Origin: an uncultured Porphyromonadaceae bacterium
GTDB lineage: Bacteria; Bacteroidota; Bacteroidia; Bacteroidales; Muribaculaceae
NCBI GenBank assembly: GCA_900554265.1
Contig: USGZ01000045.1
Span: forward strand, 1 to 8,934
Direction: 5' to 3'
DNA length: 8,934 nucleotides
In this document: positions 1 through 7,366 of the stretch, one piece after another
How the letters are laid out: the number at the start of each line of letters is the position of its first letter
Position numbering within the stretch: position 1 is the first letter of the stretch
Translations under genes and position numbers: made by a program
Notes under the pieces: generated by a model
The model's database searches: none
What the model was told of the DNA's origin: nothing
What the model saw: the letters and a program-made list of their open reading frames with translations, nothing else

Positions 1-77
1 CGCGCCGCGCCGGCCTGACGCTGCAGTCCGTCGCCGACCAGGACAACTGGTCCAGCATGACCTTCACCAAATCCTGA
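1..77 (+). CDS. C-terminal end of an unidentified protein (5' end outside window)
   Basis: A reading frame starting at base 3 is open from the window edge to a TGA at 75-77. It gives 24 residues, ending in DNWSSMTFTKS. The composition (Gly-Leu-Thr-Leu, then Trp and alternating polar and hydrophobic residues) would suit the last strands of a beta-sandwich domain, such as those ending many secreted Bacteroidetes enzymes or adhesins. That is only an impression and no family can be named. The codons (CGC, GCC, CTG, ACC) match the following genes. The next start codon lies 13 bases after this stop, so the two genes are probably co-transcribed. Confidence 0.6.
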   Translation, partial: RRAGLTLQSVADQDNWSSMTFTKS

Positions 78-90
78 CATCCGCGGGCTC

Positions 91-645
91 ATGAAAACTG
101 ACATCAAGACACTGCTTGCCGTTCTGCTGCTTCTTCTTCCCCTCGGCGCCAAAGCCGCGGGGAGCGCGGACAACGAGTTCATGACCTCGCGCGCGGCCTT
201 TACCTGGGGCGCCAGCGCCGGCGCCAGCATCGACATGAGCTCCAACGACATGAGTACCGTCGACTTCGACATAACCTTGGGCTTCCGCCGCGGCTGGATC
301 AATTTTTTGGGCCTCGGTCTGGGAGCGGACATAATGGTGAGCAATTCCTGCCGTACCTTTCCCCTCTACGCCGAGCTGAGGACCAACTTCCTGAACCATC
401 CGACAATAGGCTTCTGGGACTTCAAGGCAGGCATGGCGCTGAACTACCTCGAGCACAACCACCAGCAGACCGGCGTCTACGCCTTTACGGGCCCGGGCTT
501 CAACCTTGCGCGCAGCCGCAAGTTCAATTCCTACATCCTCATAGGCTATACCTTCGTGCAGCGTCGGCCGATAAACGGCCCGGAGATGTACCATGATTTC
601 GGAAGTCTCCATTACGCCACGGTGAAAATCGGCGTCTCGTTTTGA
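91..645 (+). CDS. Small outer-membrane beta-barrel protein
   Basis: The 184-residue product begins with a Sec signal peptide: MKTDIK, a leucine-rich core at about residues 8-17, and a likely signal-peptidase I cut after AKA at about 20-22. The mature part of about 160 residues alternates hydrophobic and polar residues in short stretches rich in Gly and aromatic residues (for example FDITLGFRRG, LGLGLGADIMV, FNSYILIGYTFV). It ends in YATVKIGVSF, a terminal aromatic strand of the kind recognised by the BAM assembly machinery. The length suits a barrel of about eight strands, in the broad OmpX/OmpW/PorT-like range. There is no catalytic motif, so the specific role is unknown. The ATG at 91 is the only start that supplies the whole signal peptide. 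The gene lies 13 bases behind the previous stop and has no promoter of its own that I can see. Its stop codon overlaps the -33 box of the next promoter. Confidence 0.72.
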   Translation: MKTDIKTLLAVLLLLLPLGAKAAGSADNEFMTSRAAFTWGASAGASIDMSSNDMSTVDFDITLGFRRGWINFLGLGLGADIMVSNSCRTFPLYAELRTNFLNHPTIGFWDFKAGMALNYLEHNHQQTGVYAFTGPGFNLARSRKFNSYILIGYTFVQRRPINGPEMYHDFGSLHYATVKIGVSF

Positions 646-671
646 GTTGTCGATTTTATTGCGTAAGTTTG
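641..671 (+). promoter_or_regulatory. Bacteroidetes-type promoter for the TPR lipoprotein gene
   Basis: TTTG at 641-644 (-33 box), a 19-base spacer, and TAAGTTTG at 664-671 (-7 box) match the Bacteroidetes primary-sigma consensus TTTG-N19-TAnnTTTG exactly. Transcription should start near 677-679, giving a leader of about 50 bases before the ATG at 727. The -33 box shares its last bases with the TGA stop (643-645) of the upstream barrel gene, so promoter and coding end are interlocked. No Shine-Dalgarno sequence precedes the ATG, as is normal for this phylum. Confidence 0.8.
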
Positions 672-726
672 CACTGCGAAACCGGATATGAACTACACAA
701 ACATACAACTAACTCAATAACCCGTC

Positions 727-2415
727 ATGTACCGCAAATTAATCTATCTGGCCTGCCTGGTTCTGGCCCTTACCGTCAGCAGCTGCGGCAAGAAACTCGG
801 CCAGTTCAATGCAGAGTACTTCACTTGCAATCCCAACCCGCTGGAAGTAGTGGGCGAGAAAGTGCCGGCCCGCGTCAGCGCCCGCATCCCCGCCAAGTTC
901 TTCCTCCAGAATGCCGAAGTAACCGTAACCCCCGTGCTGGTCTACAACGGCCAGGAGACATCCTCCCAGGCCTACAGCTTCCAGGGCGACAAGGTCCGCG
1001 GCAACAACCCCGTGATTTCCTACGAATACGGCGGCACGGCCACCATTCCCGTGGACTTCACCTATGAGCCCGCCATGGCCAACAGCGAGCTGATGCTCAA
1101 CTTCACCGTCCGTCAGGGCAAGAAGAGCTACGTGCTCCCCGCTGTCAAGGTCGCCAACGGCGTAGTCGCAACCGCCACCCTGGCCGACGTGGCAGGCGTC
1201 AAGCCCGCCATCGCTCCCGATGCCTTCCAGCGCGTAATCAACGAGAAGTATGCCGCCGACATCATGTTCCTGGTAAACCAGGCCAACATCCGCGCCGGAC
1301 AGCTCAACACCGACGCCATGCAGGAACTGCAGCGCGAGATCCAGACCGCCGCAAACGACACTTCCCGCATGCTCCAGGAAATCAACATTTCCTCCTACGC
1401 TTCCCCCGAAGGCACCTACGCGTTCAACACCCGTCTGGCACAGCAGCGCGAGGAGAACACCAAGAGCTACATGGAACGCCAGCTCCAGCGCGACCGCATC
1501 ACCGAGTTCGGCGAACTCACCGCTCAGTTCACCCCCGAGGACTGGGAAGGCTTCCAGCGCCTGGTAGCCCAGAGCAACATCCAGGACAAGGACCTGATTC
1601 TCAATGTACTCTCCATGTACAACGACCCCGAACAGCGCGAACGTGAAATCCGCAACCTCTCCGAGGTATTCGAACAGCTCGCCGAGCAGATCCTTCCCCA
1701 GCTCCGCTACTCGCGCATCACGGCTTCCATCGACGTTATCGGCAAGAGCGACATGGAAATCCTCCGCCTTCTCGAGAGCAACCCCAGCCAGCTGTCCGTA
1801 GACGAAATCCTCTACGCCGCCACCCTGACCAACGACCCCAACAGGAAACTCACCACCTACGACACCGCCGCCCGCCTCTATCCGAACGACTACCGCACCT
1901 TCAACGACCTCGGCATGGCCCAGTACATCCTCGGCGACTACGACGCCGCCAAGGCCAATTTCACCAAGGCCGCAAGCATGGGCAACCATCCCGAACCCCA
2001 GATGAACCTCGGTCTGATCGATATGCTCAAGGGCAACTACACCACCGCCAACCAGCACTTCGGCGCCGCCTCCGGCGTTGACGAAATCGGCGACGCAATG
2101 GGTGTCTACTACCTCAAGCAGGGCGACGCCCAGGCTGCCGTCCGCGCATTCGGCAACAGCCACACCAACAACGCCGCTCTCGCCCAGATTCTCGCCCGCG
2201 ACTACGCAAAGGCCAAGACCACTCTCGCCTCCGTAGAAGTTCCCGACGCCACGACCTACTACCTGATGGCCGTCCTCGGCGCCCGCACCAACAACGAGAA
2301 CATGCTCAACACCAACCTGCGTCAGGCAATCCGCATGGACGGCAGCCTCCGCAACCGTGCTACCAGCGACCTCGAGTTCTCCAACTACAACATCTCCCGC
2401 GCCCTGGCAAACTGA
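727..2415 (+). CDS. Outer-membrane lipoprotein with OmpA-like segment and TPR repeats
   Basis: The 562-residue product starts with a lipoprotein signal peptide (MYRKLIYLACLVLALTVSSC), with the lipobox cysteine at residue 20. Residues about 28-155 look like an all-beta, Ig-like region. Residues about 165-335 contain INISSYASPEG and N-x-x-LAQQREENTKSYM (219-249), the pattern seen around the peptidoglycan-binding helix of OmpA-type domains, here interrupted by a long charged helical insertion. From about 375 to 480 there are at least two TPR units (for example FNDLGMAQYILGDYDAAKANFTKA, then MNLGLIDMLKGNYTTANQHF), with weaker copies to the end. Such a protein probably sits in the periplasm, anchored to a membrane and perhaps to the cell wall, as a scaffold for other proteins. 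It has its own promoter and terminator, so it is monocistronic. Strong C-ending codon bias and a consensus promoter suggest high expression. Exact function unknown; no enzyme motif seen. Confidence 0.75.
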   Translation: MYRKLIYLACLVLALTVSSCGKKLGQFNAEYFTCNPNPLEVVGEKVPARVSARIPAKFFLQNAEVTVTPVLVYNGQETSSQAYSFQGDKVRGNNPVISYEYGGTATIPVDFTYEPAMANSELMLNFTVRQGKKSYVLPAVKVANGVVATATLADVAGVKPAIAPDAFQRVINEKYAADIMFLVNQANIRAGQLNTDAMQELQREIQTAANDTSRMLQEINISSYASPEGTYAFNTRLAQQREENTKSYMERQLQRDRITEFGELTAQFTPEDWEGFQRLVAQSNIQDKDLILNVLSMYNDPEQREREIRNLSEVFEQLAEQILPQLRYSRITASIDVIGKSDMEILRLLESNPSQLSVDEILYAATLTNDPNRKLTTYDTAARLYPNDYRTFNDLGMAQYILGDYDAAKANFTKAASMGNHPEPQMNLGLIDMLKGNYTTANQHFGAASGVDEIGDAMGVYYLKQGDAQAAVRAFGNSHTNNAALAQILARDYAKAKTTLASVEVPDATTYYLMAVLGARTNNENMLNTNLRQAIRMDGSLRNRATSDLEFSNYNISRALAN

Positions 2416-2440
2416 TTCCGGACGCCGCCGATAATATCAG

Positions 2441-2477
2441 CGCCGCGCAAGCCCACGAAGGCCTGCGCGGCGTTTTT
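2441..2477 (+). terminator. Intrinsic terminator after the TPR lipoprotein gene
   Basis: CGCCGCGCA at 2441-2449 pairs perfectly with TGCGCGGCG at 2464-2472. The 14-base loop can form three further inner pairs. Five T residues follow at 2473-2477. The hairpin starts 26 bases after the stop codon at 2415. This is a standard rho-independent terminator and separates the lipoprotein gene from the glycosyltransferase gene. Confidence 0.88.
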
Positions 2478-2511
2478 CGTATGCGTGCGCGGACATTAAG
2501 GAAAAAAGAAC

Positions 2512-2519
2512 TATATTTG
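2512..2519 (+). promoter_or_regulatory. -7 box of a probable promoter for the glycosyltransferase gene
   Basis: TATATTTG matches the Bacteroidetes -7 consensus TAnnTTTG exactly and lies 17 bases before the ATG at 2537, implying a leader of only about ten bases. No TTTG or TTG occurs at the expected distance upstream (about 2487-2492 is GC-rich), so the promoter would rely on the -7 box alone and may be weak or activator-dependent. Its place directly after a terminator supports the call. Confidence 0.5.
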
Positions 2520-2536
2520 CAAAAATATCCGTTCTC

Positions 2537-3511
2537 ATGGAATCGAAACACCAAAGTCCTAAGGCGCCGGTAATCGCCATTGTCGTGCCTTGCTACAACG
2601 AAGTCGAAGCATTGCCCATTTCCGCGCCCGTTCTGCTCGGAATCCTGGACCGGATGGCCGCAACCGACCTGGCCTCGCCGGAAAGCTACATCCTCTGCGT
2701 AGACGACGGCAGCCGCGACGGCACCTGGGACCTCATAGGGCGCCTGCACGCATCCGACCGGCGCCTGCGCGGAATCACCCTGACGCACAACCGCGGCCAC
2801 CAGTACGCGCTGCTGGCCGGACTGACCACGGTGATGAACCGCTGCGACGCCGCAATCTCAATCGACGCCGACCTGCAGGACGACCCCGCCTGCATACTCG
2901 AGATGGTGAGCCAGTTCCGCGCCGGCAAGGAGATTGTCTACGGCGTGCGCGCCTCCCGCGCCTCCGACACCGCCTTCAAGCGCGGCACGGCGCATGCCTT
3001 CTATTCGTTCCAGAAAACCATGGGCCTGGAAACCGTCTACGACCATGCGGACTACCGCCTGATGAGCAACCGCGCCCTGCAGCTGCTGGCCGAGTACGGC
3101 GAACGCAACATCTTCCTGCGGGGAATCGTGCCGCAGATAGGCCTGGACACCGCCATAGTGAAATACGACCGCAACCCCCGCTGCGCCGGCGAGTCGAAGT
3201 ATCCGCTGTCGAAGATGCTGGCTCTGAGCGTCGACGGCATAACGTCCTTCTCCGCGCGCCCGATGCGCTGGATTTTCTTTACGGGACTTGTGATTTTCAT
3301 TCTCACGCTGCTGGTTAGCCTCTATGTACTGGTATCGTACTTCATCGGCGGCCATACCTCGCCGGGATGGACGTCGATAATGCTGTCGGTGTGGTTCCTG
3401 GGCAGCGTCATCATCATGGCCGTCGGGATAGTCGGGGAGTACGTCGGCAAGATTTTCGTCGAGGTCAAGCATCGGCCCCGCTTCGCGGTAAAGAGCGAAA
3501 TCTGGGATTAA
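2537..3511 (+). CDS. Membrane glycosyltransferase, family GT2 (GtrB / DPM1-like)
   Basis: The 324-residue product opens with a GT-A Rossmann-type fold: IAIVVPCYNE (14-22), CVDDGSRDGT (54-63) and the metal-binding SIDADLQDDP (108-117). The motif R-x-x-x-GESKYPLSKML (about 215-228) is characteristic of the GtrB/YkcC/DPM1/ArnC branch, which transfers a sugar from a nucleotide donor to polyprenyl phosphate on the cytoplasmic face. Two transmembrane helices follow (about 245-268 and 278-303), then a short basic tail, the layout of the bacterial two-helix GtrB form. The length of about 320 residues is usual for this group. The product sugar-phosphate-lipid would serve periplasmic or lipid-linked modification of a glycan, in keeping with the export operon that converges on this gene. 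The sugar cannot be predicted. The ATG at 2537 gives a natural N-terminus just before the first beta strand. Confidence 0.88.
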   Translation: MESKHQSPKAPVIAIVVPCYNEVEALPISAPVLLGILDRMAATDLASPESYILCVDDGSRDGTWDLIGRLHASDRRLRGITLTHNRGHQYALLAGLTTVMNRCDAAISIDADLQDDPACILEMVSQFRAGKEIVYGVRASRASDTAFKRGTAHAFYSFQKTMGLETVYDHADYRLMSNRALQLLAEYGERNIFLRGIVPQIGLDTAIVKYDRNPRCAGESKYPLSKMLALSVDGITSFSARPMRWIFFTGLVIFILTLLVSLYVLVSYFIGGHTSPGWTSIMLSVWFLGSVIIMAVGIVGEYVGKIFVEVKHRPRFAVKSEIWD

Positions 3512-3527
3512 ATCCCGCGTCCAAATT

Positions 3528-3577
3528 CGGGATTAATCGGGAATAATCGGGATTAATCCTGATTAATCGGGAAATAA
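3528..3577. repeat. Five tandem 10-bp units between convergent genes
   Basis: Reading from 3528, the units are CGGGATTAAT, CGGGAATAAT, CGGGATTAAT, CCTGATTAAT and CGGGAAATAA: two identical and three with one to three changes. Each junction of the type GATTAATC is an 8-bp palindrome (3531-3538, 3551-3558, 3561-3568), and 3550-3559 is a 10-bp palindrome. The array fills the gap between the convergent glycosyltransferase and polymerase genes. The related GGGATT-A-AATCCC (3504-3516) surrounds the glycosyltransferase stop codon. It is not a typical terminator, as no GC-rich stem with a T-tract is seen on either strand. It may be simple slippage-generated sequence or a binding-site cluster. Confidence 0.85.
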
Positions 3578-3587
3578 ATGCGCCTTC

Positions 3588-5060
3588 CTAATCCTTCTTC
3601 GAGAATCCCGGCAGCTGCTCCCTGTTGGCCAGTATTACTATGGCGTAGGCGAAGGCTGTCAGTGCCTGGCCGTCGTAGCCGCCGAGCGAGGCGAAGCCGC
3701 CGATGCCCAGTATCATGCAGAATACCAGCGTGGCCAGGTACAGATAGCTGTACCTGAGCCTGCGGACGATGAACCAGAGTCCGAAGAAGAACAGATTCAT
3801 CGCTATGAGGCCGATCCATCCGGTCGCCAGCCATATCTGCACCGGTACGACTTCCACGCCCGTGGCGACTTCCTCGTTGTTGGCTATGTCGGTGTAATAT
3901 TCGTTGATGATGACCAGGGCGTTGTTTCTCGTATAGTCGGGATGCAGGAAGCCCAGGCCTACCCACTCCTTGTTGTAGCGTTCTACCAGATCGACCTTCG
4001 GAATGACCTGGGCCATGCGGCCCGAACCGAACTGAGCCAGATCTTCGTCGTCCATCGCCTTCTGGACGTCGACGAACTGGTCGACGGTCGATTTAATGCG
4101 CAGCGTCGAACTTACGCCTGTCTCGTATTCAGTCTCGGGAAGAAGCGAGTCGATGCCGTAGAGCAGGGCGAAGGAAGCTATGAAAGTAAGTGTGATTGTC
4201 AGGAATCTCCGGAACGAGCCCTGGAAGAGGAGAAGCGTGACCATGAGCGCCGCCATATAGGTGAAGGTGCGCGTCGATAACATCGAAATCAGAAGCAAGG
4301 CCCACATCCACAATGGAATCCTGAACATCCTCATAGCCGGGATAAAACCCAGGATGCATATGTAGAGGCCGTAGGGATACATGCGCAGGAAGCCCATTGA
4401 GAGAGGCTGCATGTAAGGCGAGTAGAATGTGCTCGTCGAGCCCCATACATAGTTGGCCGGAATAAGTATGGCACCCCGGATGACGAAACTGTCGACGACG
4501 TAGAACATGCACATCAGCAGCGCGTAGACCATCAGCCGGCGCACCATGGCGGTCATGTCGAACTTCGTGTTGGCGAAGCAGCCCAGGGGGATGAATACCA
4601 TGATGAACGTTAGGTAGTAGCGCATGATCAGGAACTGCACCTTCAGGCTCTCCCAGGACTGTAGCGCTATCCATACGAACAGCACGGCAAGAATGCACAG
4701 GAGGGTCAGCGTGCGCTTCATTACCGGAGGCTTGCGCAGGATTATCGCGAGGATGAGGCCGGCGATTAAGCCCATGTCGTGGACTTTGATGCCCAGCGTA
4801 TTGTTGGCTACAAGTCCGTAGCCTCCGAAGAACATCATCAGCATTATGCAGAAATCATAGCGGTTCTCGCGGAACTGCCGCAGGATGATGGCTATGATTA
4901 TCAGCAATGCGGGGTAGAAGTGCAGTCCGAGCGCCGACATGCCGAGCATGAAAAGCAAGGGCCACAGGAACTCGCTCTTGGCGAATTCCAGGACCGGCTT
5001 CTGCGTTGCTTTGGCCTTGCCCTTGAGCAGGGAGGGCATGTAGAGCAGCGAATGGTTCAT
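3588..5060 (-). CDS. O-antigen polymerase / ligase family membrane protein (Wzy-like)
   Basis: The 490-residue product is almost wholly hydrophobic, with about 12 predicted transmembrane helices (roughly 31-60, 69-83, 96-109, 116-134, 143-162, 172-190, 224-240, 248-264, 267-302, 405-431, 438-460, 466-478). One large loop of about 100 residues (303-405) lies between late helices. It contains GSGR (345-348) and GLGF (368-371), resembling the R...G-x-G pattern in the periplasmic loop of Wzy polymerases and WaaL ligases. Such proteins join lipid-linked oligosaccharides into a chain, or move the glycan to an acceptor, on the periplasmic side. Polymerase is favoured because the gene is the third of an export operon, 16 bases after the wzc-like stop. 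Sequence alone does not separate polymerase from ligase. The ATG at 5058-5060 is used; Met8 is a possible alternative start. Confidence 0.78.
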   Translation of the reverse strand: MNHSLLYMPSLLKGKAKATQKPVLEFAKSEFLWPLLFMLGMSALGLHFYPALLIIIAIILRQFRENRYDFCIMLMMFFGGYGLVANNTLGIKVHDMGLIAGLILAIILRKPPVMKRTLTLLCILAVLFVWIALQSWESLKVQFLIMRYYLTFIMVFIPLGCFANTKFDMTAMVRRLMVYALLMCMFYVVDSFVIRGAILIPANYVWGSTSTFYSPYMQPLSMGFLRMYPYGLYICILGFIPAMRMFRIPLWMWALLLISMLSTRTFTYMAALMVTLLLFQGSFRRFLTITLTFIASFALLYGIDSLLPETEYETGVSSTLRIKSTVDQFVDVQKAMDDEDLAQFGSGRMAQVIPKVDLVERYNKEWVGLGFLHPDYTRNNALVIINEYYTDIANNEEVATGVEVVPVQIWLATGWIGLIAMNLFFFGLWFIVRRLRYSYLYLATLVFCMILGIGGFASLGGYDGQALTAFAYAIVILANREQLPGFSKKD

Positions 5061-5076
5061 GCGCGAAGGGCTCCGC

Positions 5077-7359
5077 TTACTTGCCTTTGGCCTTGTAGCC
5101 GTAGCTCTTCTTGGCTGCCGTGCCGTTGATTACCAGGCTTACCTTCTTGAGACGGTGCTGGTCGTAGATGTCGTTGATGAGCTCCAGGTCTGTCAGCGAG
5201 GTATAGTTGGCGCGGCATACGTAGATTGCGGCGTCCGAGATGCGGTCCAGCGTGAAGGTATCGCTGACCATGCCGATAGGCGCGGTGTCGACGATGATGT
5301 AGTCGTACTGCTGGCGCAGCTGCTCGAAGAGGCTGTCGATGCGCGTCGAAAGCAGCATTTCCGCAGGGTTGGGCGGTACGGGACCGGCGCAGATCACATC
5401 CAGACCGGTCACGTCCTTGATAGGCGTGATAATCTGGTCTACGCGGATTTCCGACGACGACAGGTACTGCGTCAGGCCGAAGCGCGGCGAGATGTTCAGG
5501 TAGTGGGCCAGCTGCGGATTGCGGATGTCCATGCCGACGAGCAGCACCTTCTTGCCCAGCAGCGCCAGCGAGGCGGCAAGGTTGATGGAGATGAAGCTCT
5601 TGCCTTCGCCGGACGAGGTCGAGGTCATGAGCACTACCTTGTCGCGCGGGTCGGTGAGGATGAACAGCAGGTTCGAGCGCATCAGGCGGAAGAGCTCTGC
5701 GGTGCTGCCGGTATCGTCGGAGCTTACCACGAGCTTGTTGCCGGACTTGTCGACGCACATTTCGCCGAGGATGGGCACATCCGTCATGCGCTCCACATCG
5801 GAGCGGCTCTCGAAGCGGTTGTACAGGAACTTGCGGATATAGAGCCATACCGGCGGGATGCACAGGCCCAGGAGCAGGGCGATCATCAGGATTACCTTCT
5901 TGCCCATGCCGAGGGGTTCGCTGAGGGTGTATGCCTCGTCGACAATCTGACCCTTGGGGGTGGCATTGGCCAGCATCATGGCGTTCTCCTCGTTGCGGCG
6001 CAGAAGGAAGTAGTAAAGCTGGCTCTTGAGTTCCTGCTGGCGGCGCAGGTCCGTATATTCGCGCTCGAGCTGGGGCACGTCGCCGAGGCGCGAGTCGGCC
6101 TGGTTCATCTGGCTCGTTACCTCGCCGACGGCCATATATGCGGCGTCCTTGGCGCGGGCCATGGTTTCCTTGAGCGAGGTGCGCATCATGTCGATGCGGC
6201 CGTTGAGACGCACGATTTCGAGGTTGTCCGGAGTGGCGCTGGCAAGCAGCTCCATGCGGCGGATGAGCATGTCGTTGTAGCCGGTGATGGCGCGCTGTAC
6301 GCCTTCATTCTCGACGTTTATAGGTATGAGCTCGTACTTGTTGGCGTCGTTGTCGAGGAAGGCGGCGGCCATGGCAAGGATTTCGGCCTGGGTCTGATAC
6401 TCGAGGTAGGCTTCCTCGAGGCGCCCCTTCTTCTCGATCTGATAGCGGGCCTCCGTGGGTACGTCGACGATGCCGCGCTGCTGCTTGTAGGCCTGCAGCT
6501 GCTGCTCGGTGGCGCTAAGGTCGTTGGCCAGGATGGCGAGTCGCTCGTCGAGGAAATTGGCGGTAAGCTCGCTTTTGGTGTTTTTCTCGTTGATGCCGTG
6601 GGCGTTGTACTTGGCGATGATTTCGTTGAGCACGGCCATGCCGTAGACCGGCGACGGCGTCTCGATGCTCATCGAGATTACGTTGGAGCGCTTGGAGGCG
6701 ATTTCGCTGTGGACGTTCTCGTCCAGATATTCGGCGGCCTTGTCGTAGCTGGTTACCGTGATGAAGGTGGTCACGTTCTCGCCTTCGGGGTAGTCTGGAG
6801 TAGTGGCGATGGTGAAGTCGCCGAGCGGCGTTTCGAGAGTCTTGGGCAGGGTGGCGTCCTCGACTTCCATGATTTTTTCGTCGAACATGGTCACGGTGAT
6901 GTCGGCGCGCTGCTCCTTGTTGACCTTTACCTTGAAGACCGCGCTGTGGCTCAGGGTGTCGAGGATTTCGGGCGATACGATTACGTCGACGGGATAGCCG
7001 CGGTAATAGAAGTCGTACAGCCTGGGCGCGCGGCGTACATCATGGCGGATGTTGAGGCGCAGGGCCTTGGCAACGTCGCGGTAGACGGTGTGGCTCGAGA
7101 TTATGAAGATTTCGTCCTCGGTGTAGCCGTGGCTGCCGAAGATGTCGCCCAGAGTGCCCATAGCCTGGTCCATGGCGTCCTTCTGCTGGTTGATGAGCAC
7201 GTTGGCCTTTACGGAGTAGCGCTCGGGCGTCCAGATTATGTAGACCACCCCGAGCCCTAAGCAGGCGATTGCGGAAATTACGAACAGAAGCCAGTGCGTG
7301 CGGTACTGGTGCAGCAGAGATTTGAAATCTATGAAGTCGGATGAATTTTTCTTTGCCAT
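5077..7359 (-). CDS. wzc: Polysaccharide chain-length protein with tyrosine autokinase domain (Wzc-like)
   Basis: The 760-residue product fuses the two parts of a Wzc protein. A Wzz-type region begins with a transmembrane helix at about 23-43. It continues through a long periplasmic coiled-coil section (about 260-460) to a second helix at about 488-507. A cytoplasmic BY-kinase follows: oligomerisation motif E-x2-R-x2-R (E555, R558, R561), Walker A SSGEGKS (582-588, Lys587), Walker A' LLVGMDIR (606-613) and Walker B YIIVDTAP (687-694). The C-terminus holds only two tyrosines, Y753 and Y755. The role is to set chain length and gate export by cycles of autophosphorylation in the inner membrane, working with the Wza-like protein encoded just upstream. 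Walker A' has Gly609 where the classical motif has the first Asp, while Asp611 is kept. The start lies 7 bases after the wza-like stop, so the two genes are co-transcribed and probably translationally linked. Confidence 0.93.
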   Translation of the reverse strand: MAKKNSSDFIDFKSLLHQYRTHWLLFVISAIACLGLGVVYIIWTPERYSVKANVLINQQKDAMDQAMGTLGDIFGSHGYTEDEIFIISSHTVYRDVAKALRLNIRHDVRRAPRLYDFYYRGYPVDVIVSPEILDTLSHSAVFKVKVNKEQRADITVTMFDEKIMEVEDATLPKTLETPLGDFTIATTPDYPEGENVTTFITVTSYDKAAEYLDENVHSEIASKRSNVISMSIETPSPVYGMAVLNEIIAKYNAHGINEKNTKSELTANFLDERLAILANDLSATEQQLQAYKQQRGIVDVPTEARYQIEKKGRLEEAYLEYQTQAEILAMAAAFLDNDANKYELIPINVENEGVQRAITGYNDMLIRRMELLASATPDNLEIVRLNGRIDMMRTSLKETMARAKDAAYMAVGEVTSQMNQADSRLGDVPQLEREYTDLRRQQELKSQLYYFLLRRNEENAMMLANATPKGQIVDEAYTLSEPLGMGKKVILMIALLLGLCIPPVWLYIRKFLYNRFESRSDVERMTDVPILGEMCVDKSGNKLVVSSDDTGSTAELFRLMRSNLLFILTDPRDKVVLMTSTSSGEGKSFISINLAASLALLGKKVLLVGMDIRNPQLAHYLNISPRFGLTQYLSSSEIRVDQIITPIKDVTGLDVICAGPVPPNPAEMLLSTRIDSLFEQLRQQYDYIIVDTAPIGMVSDTFTLDRISDAAIYVCRANYTSLTDLELINDIYDQHRLKKVSLVINGTAAKKSYGYKAKGK

Positions 7360-7366
7360 TTTCCGC

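Noticed and set aside
739..2163. 474-codon frame antisense to the TPR lipoprotein gene
   Set aside because: It is a shadow of the strongly C-ending codons on the plus strand; the plus-strand protein has signal peptide, promoter and terminator.
3502..3520. Terminator at the end of the glycosyltransferase gene
   Set aside because: GGGATT-A-AATCCC leaves no room for a loop in the centre and has no T-tract.
3528..3577. CRISPR array
   Set aside because: Units are only 10 bp and directly adjacent with no spacers; no cas genes are nearby.
5059..7260. Long open frame (733 codons) antisense to the wzc-like gene
   Set aside because: The opposite strand encodes a full Wzc with all motifs. The antisense frame is open because of high GC and codon bias, and its product is rich in repeated V/H/D/G with no domain.
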